NCBI RefSeq assembly: GCF_947497555.1
Contig: NZ_CANMGY010000002.1
Span: forward strand, 1 to 64,000
Length of the DNA: 64,000 nucleotides
Source of the DNA: an uncultured Umboniibacter sp.
Lineage (GTDB): Bacteria > Pseudomonadota > Gammaproteobacteria > Pseudomonadales > DSM-25080
Reading direction: 5' to 3'
Both the position numbers and the translations under genes were made by a program. The notes beneath the pieces were generated by a model, which ran no database searches, was not told where the DNA came from, and worked only from the letters and a program-made list of their open reading frames with translations. This document shows, piece by piece, positions 63,355-64,000 of the stretch (its first letter is position 1; every line of letters starts with the position of its first letter).

Positions 63355-63395
63355 CTGGGCTGGGCTGGGCTGGGCTGGGCTGGGCTGGGCTGGGC
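63355..63395. repeat. Pentanucleotide tandem repeat (CTGGG)8
   Basis: CTGGG is repeated eight times in tandem without error, plus one extra C, about 100 bases upstream of the VOC gene at 62759-63253. It is the only simple repeat of this size that I noticed. The unit length of 5 could change a frame or promoter spacing through slipped-strand mispairing, but the upstream frame ends in a stop just before the VOC gene. Confidence 0.95.
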
Positions 63396-63419
63396 AATTT
63401 TTCATTAAGCTTAGATGTG

Positions 63420-63455
63420 ATTGCCCCCGCTACCATGAAAAGGTAGGGGGGCAAT
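63420..63455. terminator. GC-rich hairpin beyond the permease gene
   Basis: Arms ATTGCCCCCGCTACC and GGTAGGGGGGCAAT pair with one bulged base and a 7-base loop. It lies about 85 bases past the permease stop codon. No long T run follows on either strand, so it may be a weak terminator or an mRNA stabiliser. Confidence 0.5.
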
Positions 63456-63538
63456 TTAAGTGATCTAACGCGTGTGAAAGATCGCGTCTCACCTGAGTGT
63501 TCACTGTCGAGAATGACTTACAGCGAACGTTTGATGCG

Positions 63539-64000
63539 TTAGAAGATGAACGTATATAAATACCCAGCTGTGATTGCCATACCAATGATCACTGTCAAAA
63601 ACGCCAAGATCATTGGATTTTTGAAGATCGATTTAAGCAATATAACTTCGGTTAGGCTCGCCCCTGCACTGCCGATAATGAGTGCCATCACCGCGCCCAA
63701 ACTCATTCCCTTCGCAGCGAGCGCAGCACTTAATGGAATCACCGCTTCTGCACGAATGTAGAGAGGAATACCAATGATCGCCGCTATCGGTACAGCAAAC
63801 GGGTTATCCTCGCTAGCCACTGCCGAGACAAATTCAGTTGGCATAAAGCCATAGATGACCGAGCCAAGCGCAATACCACCCATTAAGTAAGGAAGTACTT
63901 TCTTAAAATCGTTCCAAGTTGACAACCAAATTAGCTTCCATTTGCTATCTTTCACTGATGACTCAGAATTCCCCTGACAGCCTTTTTTCACTGGATCTAT
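63539..64000 (-). CDS. Permease (YraQ/UPF0718-like), 5' part outside the window
   Basis: The frame is open to the window edge (154 codons visible). It carries the C-terminal half of a permease with about four or five helices (YLMGGIALGSVIYGF; IPLYIRAEAVIPLSAALAAKG; LIIGSAGASLTEVILL). A lysine- and serine-rich hydrophilic linker precedes it. The family is the predicted permease PF03773 (YraQ), members of which act in metal or arsenic efflux or are of unknown role. A GTG at 63991 could start a shorter form but lies within the linker, so truncation by the window is preferred. Confidence 0.8.
   Translation of the reverse strand: MDPVKKGCQGNSESSVKDSKWKLIWLSTWNDFKKVLPYLMGGIALGSVIYGFMPTEFVSAVASEDNPFAVPIAAIIGIPLYIRAEAVIPLSAALAAKGMSLGAVMALIIGSAGASLTEVILLKSIFKNPMILAFLTVIIGMAITAGYLYTFIF

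Noticed and set aside
63199-63405. A frame with PAQPS repeats across the CTGGG tract, possibly a phase-variable start for the VOC gene
   Set aside because: In the VOC frame a stop (TAG at 63281-63283) sits directly upstream of the gene's first ATG, so no change in repeat number can fuse an upstream start to it.
63991-64000. A GTG start for a short 150-residue permease
   Set aside because: The frame remains open to the window edge and the visible part begins in a hydrophilic linker, so a longer gene that runs off the window is more likely.

Overview
The window is chromosomal DNA of a free-living, aerobic, Gram-negative bacterium, most likely a marine gammaproteobacterium of the Pseudomonadales/Cellvibrionales kind. 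The clues are a fadBA operon with a PsrA-type operator, a FabY-type ketoacyl synthase, AvtA, QueD, class II DAHP synthase, TonB-dependent receptors with Fur boxes, a DASH cryptochrome and several gammaproteobacterial DUF families (DUF2750, DUF2878, DUF3080, DUF3833). This placement is inference; there is no rRNA to check it. Base composition looks even and moderately AT-leaning. I see no insertion sequence, prophage, integrase or CRISPR array, so this reads as core and soft-core genome with small accessory patches. Most genes are on the minus strand in short operons.

Layout. 1-5.9 kb: the end of a tRNA-Leu, fadBA (beta-oxidation), and a puuA-like gamma-glutamylpolyamine synthetase facing a puuR-like repressor across a shared terminator. 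6-13 kb: FabY-like synthase divergent from a GlxA-type AraC regulator, a crotonase, a POT peptide transporter and avtA. 13-20 kb: a tiny LuxR-type regulator, a two-TM protein, queD/DUF2750, then an MBL hydrolase, a 1,066-residue TolB-propeller/amidohydrolase and a GIN-domain protein. 20-27 kb: pepQ, a hexapeptide acyltransferase, glutathione peroxidase, an HDAC-like deacetylase, class II DAHP synthase and a LuxR-type regulator. 26.9-31 kb: a minus-strand amino-acid operon (APC permease, DDAH-type hydrolase, a 75-residue unknown, NSS transporter, CWC protein).

31-37 kb is the nutrient-uptake centre: a Fur-boxed FecA-like TonB receptor divergent from a DUF3080 lipoprotein, then a TPP riboswitch leading into a second TonB receptor, so probably an outer-membrane thiamine transporter. 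37-47.6 kb: carbonic anhydrase, GFA protein, small membrane proteins, a phosphoribosyltransferase, a DUF2878-chalcone isomerase-DUF3833 operon, and a ZIP/DUF2007/tRNA-binding/DUF429 operon. 48-55.5 kb: CocE-type hydrolase, ZntB-like channel, and a tightly packed FMO-BASS transporter-epimerase-SDR operon, the best candidate here for an undescribed pathway. 55.8-64 kb: DUF6868 and SRPBCC proteins, an ABC exporter, an outer-membrane barrel, CRY-DASH, a ferritin-like protein, two VOC proteins, a short propeller protein, a pentanucleotide repeat and the 3' part of a permease.

The genes most clearly working together are fadBA, the puuA/puuR pair, the TPP-controlled receptor, and the FMO/BASS and APC/DDAH operons. 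Everything was read by eye; no search or folding was run.
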